Shown piece by piece: positions 6,501 through 8,084 of a stretch of DNA of 8,084 nt (positions are counted from its first letter, which is position 1; each line of letters starts with the position of its first letter). A model generated the notes under the pieces. That model saw only the letters and a program-made list of their open reading frames with translations, was not told the DNA's origin and did no database searches. Origin of the DNA: RGIG7378 sp045588325 (lineage in GTDB: Bacteria; Bacillota; Clostridia; RGIG7378). The translations under genes were made by a program, and so were the position numbers. The stretch lies in assembly GCA_045588325.1 (NCBI GenBank), contig JAZNEA010000016.1:1-8084 (forward strand). Reading direction: 5' to 3'.

Positions 6501-8084
6501 GGCAAGAATGGACGATGTTCAATTTGTTAACACCGTCATGGGCGATGGCGACCTGGTTATTACTAAGAGAGTTTTGGATGCAGATGGCAATGTGGTAGAC
6601 ATACCAGATTCTATCAAGTTCACAATGGAGGTAACCCTTGCAGGAGCAAGCGGCGCTCCAGTCAGCGGAACATTCACTACGACAACAGGCAGAATCACCA
6701 TCCCCGCTACAGGCAAGTTTACAATCACCTTGGCAGAAGGCGAGAGCTTTATCATCCGTGACGTTCAGGAGGAGACCAGGTTCACTGTAGTTGAGACAAA
6801 TGTACCCGTTGGATTTGAGTTTGACGAGGACGGCAGTATCATGACAGGCACTGTGGCAGAGGAGAATAACCAGGTAGTGGTTGTTAACAGATACAACCCT
6901 GTTAGCACAAGTGGCACAGATGTTTTGGTTACAGTATCTAAGGAGATCACAGGCAACCGTACAGAGTGGTTGGAAGGAGAGTCCTACACATTCGTACTGG
7001 AGAGACTGAACTCTATGAGAACAGCCGGAACAGTCATTGGTACTAAGACCATTAACGCAGAAGATCAGAACAAGGAGACTTTGTTCGACCTGTCCACAGA
7101 GACATATACCCGTGCAGGCAGCTACTACTACAGGATTACTGAGCAGAGCGGAACGCAGGGTGGTGTGACATACGATACAGCAGAACGCAGATTTGTAGTG
7201 GTTGTTGCAGACCAGGACAAGGATGGTAAGTTGGAAATCGTCGCAGTTAACAACGAGATTAACACTACGGTTACAGGACAGTGGAATGTGAGCGCAGAGT
7301 TCACCAACACATATGCACCATCTGGTCAGACATCCGTCACCATCAATATCAACAAGGAGATGATTGGTGATCATCCTCTGAGCGGATACCAGTTTGCACT
7401 CTACAATGCTAACCCATTGACAGAGGATGCAGAAGAGATCCTTCGCTCCGGTCTCACCGATGCAGCAGGTAAGGCACATATTACCCTGACATATGCAGCA
7501 AACCGCGCAACAATGGCAGGATCAACCTACACCTACTACTTGGCAGAGATCAATGCAGGCGAGAAGATTAACAACATCCAGTACTCCGATGCTGTATACA
7601 AGATCGAGGTTACAGTTAAGGACAACGGAGATGGAACAATCTCTGCTACTATGCAGATTAGCGGATTGCCAGAAGCAGAGACAGAGCCCGTATTCGTAAA
7701 TGAGTATGTGCCCTCCGCCTCCGACTACGTAGTTATCTCCGGACGCAAGACAACTACAAACAACCGCACTCTCAACGCAAACGAGTTCCAGTTCTTACTG
7801 CAGGCAGTTACAGAGGGAGCTCCATTGCCACAGAGTACAGTTGCCAGCAACAGTGCAAACGGATTCTTTAGCTTTGGAGTAATCGAGTTTGGCGACCAGC
7901 ATAAGGGCAATACCTACAAGTACACAGTTACAGAGTCTAAGGAGAACCCAATCGGCGGATTTACATACGACGATACAGTTTACGAGATTACGGTAACAGT
8001 AACAGACAATGGCGAGACAATTACAGCAACTGTGACAATGGCTGGTCCTAACGAGACAGTTGAGAACCTTGTATTCCATAATCC
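3568..8084 (+). CDS. Giant secreted vWA-domain, pilin-like cell-surface protein (3' end outside window)
   Basis: The frame opens at ATG 3568, 5 nt after AAGGAGG (3556-3562), and stays open to the window end: at least 1505 residues. Residues 1-32 form a signal peptide (MRKK, hydrophobic core, cleavage after AYA). A VWTDK motif follows (K71). A vWA domain (about 115-440) has a complete MIDAS metal site: D122-x-S124-x-S126 (DVSGSMSG), T225 in GGTYIQAG and D265 in MSDGAP. A long beta-rich part (about 440-868) includes TDILGQYMEVK (462-472) and WKIPASLVP (623-631). Two SpaA/DUF7601-like domains (about 869-989 and 992-1111) and three Spy0128/FctA-like domains (1118 to the end) come next. I see no cysteine after the signal peptide. 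The likely role is an adhesin or pilus tip/backbone anchored by sortase; the anchor would be beyond the window. Threonine ACA and alanine GCA codons are strikingly frequent. It is probably co-transcribed with the TetR gene. Confidence 0.93.
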   Translation, partial: MRKKIFNKVTSLVLCMALILTSLPIFTNLAYAADITPYERVVDANTMNGWTKYFNLEFLSTENAGGVWTDKTVLTSADPFAGTGVAMLDDEKNFLTVLSTIAAGKEIVGYSTLPTDTVLVLDVSGSMSGDADDLIDAANNAIDTLLKANNNNRVGVVLYSASNNVGTSTYNESVTRLLPIGRYTTADEEYLKINGISVYVSDEVRIEGRPEDPRLNNSKNVSGGTYIQAGLWEAMRMFEEMDTVIEGNNWQAGEDRMPILVLMSDGAPTTGTSYYDDVVNSKYTTTTGGRPGRPSTTTTANGSNVGNGQEERMTAGQGFLVQLTASYVINRIENHYKGENVKSLFYTLGFNVSGNDIATSVLNPDRSTSTDELWDAYNSLTGNTTMMVSVKNGNGNDSEVAISKNSYVTDKSYVDEYFSAGAEDGLTAVFEDIVEEILLQSRYFPTHLEGGNPDFSGYVEFTDILGQYMEVKNIAGILLGDVLFDGHKMASKIADTSEDGLGTVNRPTALGDEFIRAVKTRLGISETAEAQALVAKAFAAGQLKYNSATDWSNYIGWYAKADGAFLAFWDDNSQEKAPEGAVYKIKSYGFLGETTGSIKNSDMMYMSVQVRTDIATGVQTVTWKIPASLVPIITYLVRLDGDNVDTATNVSLSVEDKENVAPIRLIYETGLRSDLNEFNITSITDSQHIAEDGHTRIFWNNYFDISAPSHDQHLTTIAEFTPNLENERFYFTFDSAVYKKSGDLYVMVGENETLNENGEYYHRRYIFQQGQSVPQFFYEKMSATSIKVAKDNGWQDDFETLDHQRTGAWVVPAGTPARELQMYDEQKGTNLTNSAEMVFHPYISESNNIVYVDMNLGNNGRLSVVPATGIKVSKTVDFFEAGTNGTFEFRITADLNGTYNAWITDIGATPEGEPTEVTFANGILEFELNRDKTLWISGIPAGTEYMVEEISDNADYKVKSVHVNGVATGTLATGTVVQARMDDVQFVNTVMGDGDLVITKRVLDADGNVVDIPDSIKFTMEVTLAGASGAPVSGTFTTTTGRITIPATGKFTITLAEGESFIIRDVQEETRFTVVETNVPVGFEFDEDGSIMTGTVAEENNQVVVVNRYNPVSTSGTDVLVTVSKEITGNRTEWLEGESYTFVLERLNSMRTAGTVIGTKTINAEDQNKETLFDLSTETYTRAGSYYYRITEQSGTQGGVTYDTAERRFVVVVADQDKDGKLEIVAVNNEINTTVTGQWNVSAEFTNTYAPSGQTSVTININKEMIGDHPLSGYQFALYNANPLTEDAEEILRSGLTDAAGKAHITLTYAANRATMAGSTYTYYLAEINAGEKINNIQYSDAVYKIEVTVKDNGDGTISATMQISGLPEAETEPVFVNEYVPSASDYVVISGRKTTTNNRTLNANEFQFLLQAVTEGAPLPQSTVASNSANGFFSFGVIEFGDQHKGNTYKYTVTESKENPIGGFTYDDTVYEITVTVTDNGETITATVTMAGPNETVENLVFHN
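6172..6900 (+). repeat. Two SpaA/DUF7601-like beta-sandwich domains within the surface protein
   Basis: The first domain (residues 869-989) opens with GIKVSKTVDF, contains ISGIPAGTEYMVEEISD and closes with VQFVNT. The second (992-1111) opens with GDLVITKRVLDADG, contains LAEGESFIIRDVQEETRFTV and closes with VVVNRYNP. The order is a starting K-bearing strand, an amphipathic G-(I/V)-P-x-G-T-x-Y-x-V-x-E type segment, then a closing V-N-T or V-N-R. This is the layout of Gram-positive stalk domains that often carry Lys-Asn isopeptide bonds. The second domain deviates from the P-x-G-T form. Confidence 0.65.
6919..8082 (+). repeat. Three tandem Spy0128/FctA-like isopeptide pilin domains within the surface protein
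   Basis: Three diverged protein repeats of about 110-135 residues are read in frame. Each begins with a Lys in the first strand: K1125 in VSKEITGN, K1263 in INKEMIGD, K1394 in SGRKTTTN. Each has a central Glu: E1192 in YRITEQ, E1327 in YYLAEI, E1456 in YTVTESK. Each ends with an Asn in an F-x-N motif: N1247 in FTNTY, N1378 in FVNEY, N1505 in FHNP. In streptococcal Spy0128-type pilins the Lys and Asn side chains join covalently with Glu as catalyst. By analogy each repeat here should carry such a bond; this is inferred from position only. The third repeat is complete to its Asn, two bases before the window ends. Confidence 0.8.

Noticed and set aside
6445..7479. A 344-residue antisense open frame and several similar minus-strand frames between 3678 and 8079
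   Set aside because: They lie opposite the giant surface-protein gene. Their many cysteines are the reverse complement of GCA alanine codons, they have no ribosome site, and they show no recognisable domains.

Overview
The window looks like chromosomal DNA of an anaerobic Gram-positive Clostridia (Firmicutes), possibly Lachnospiraceae-like. This is an inference from four things: a group-B-type [FeFe] hydrogenase C-terminus, an ECF-type queuosine-precursor transporter behind a preQ1 riboswitch, strong GGAGG ribosome binding sites throughout, and a very large secreted von Willebrand A (vWA)/pilin-like surface protein. Genus cannot be fixed from this sequence.

Left part (1-1898). The 3' end of an [FeFe] hydrogenase gene runs in from the left on the + strand and stops at 428. 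A symmetrical hairpin (459-497) separates it from convergent queT (1000-512, minus). queT has its own promoter and a compact preQ1-I riboswitch whose tail merges with the Shine-Dalgarno, so queT translation should be shut off when preQ1 is plentiful. Behind it on the minus strand is a 268-residue protein of unknown function (1898-1092).

Middle (1899-3520). A divergent intergenic region carries a good promoter (extended -10) for a 186-residue FMN-binding flavin reductase-like protein (2067-2627), which ends in a clear intrinsic terminator (2658-2687). Next comes a TetR-family regulator (2837-3520). Its promoter region holds two exact 15-bp direct repeats 32 bp apart, one lying between the -35 and -10 boxes, and a 13-bp palindrome near the expected transcript start.

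Right part (3568-8084, open at the end). Only 47 bp after the regulator, and probably in the same transcript, begins a giant cell-surface protein gene. At least 1505 codons are present with no stop before the window ends. It encodes a signal peptide, a vWA domain with an intact MIDAS metal site, a long beta-rich middle part, two SpaA/DUF7601-like domains and three Spy0128/FctA-like pilin domains, each with a Lys...Glu...Asn set placed as expected for a self-formed isopeptide bond. Its cell-wall anchor, and any sortase or partner pilins, would lie to the right.

The most noteworthy part is the regulator plus surface-protein unit: a TetR-type protein with duplicated operator-like sites directly ahead of a giant, apparently isopeptide-stabilised adhesin. 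No CRISPR array, transposase, tRNA or rRNA gene was seen.
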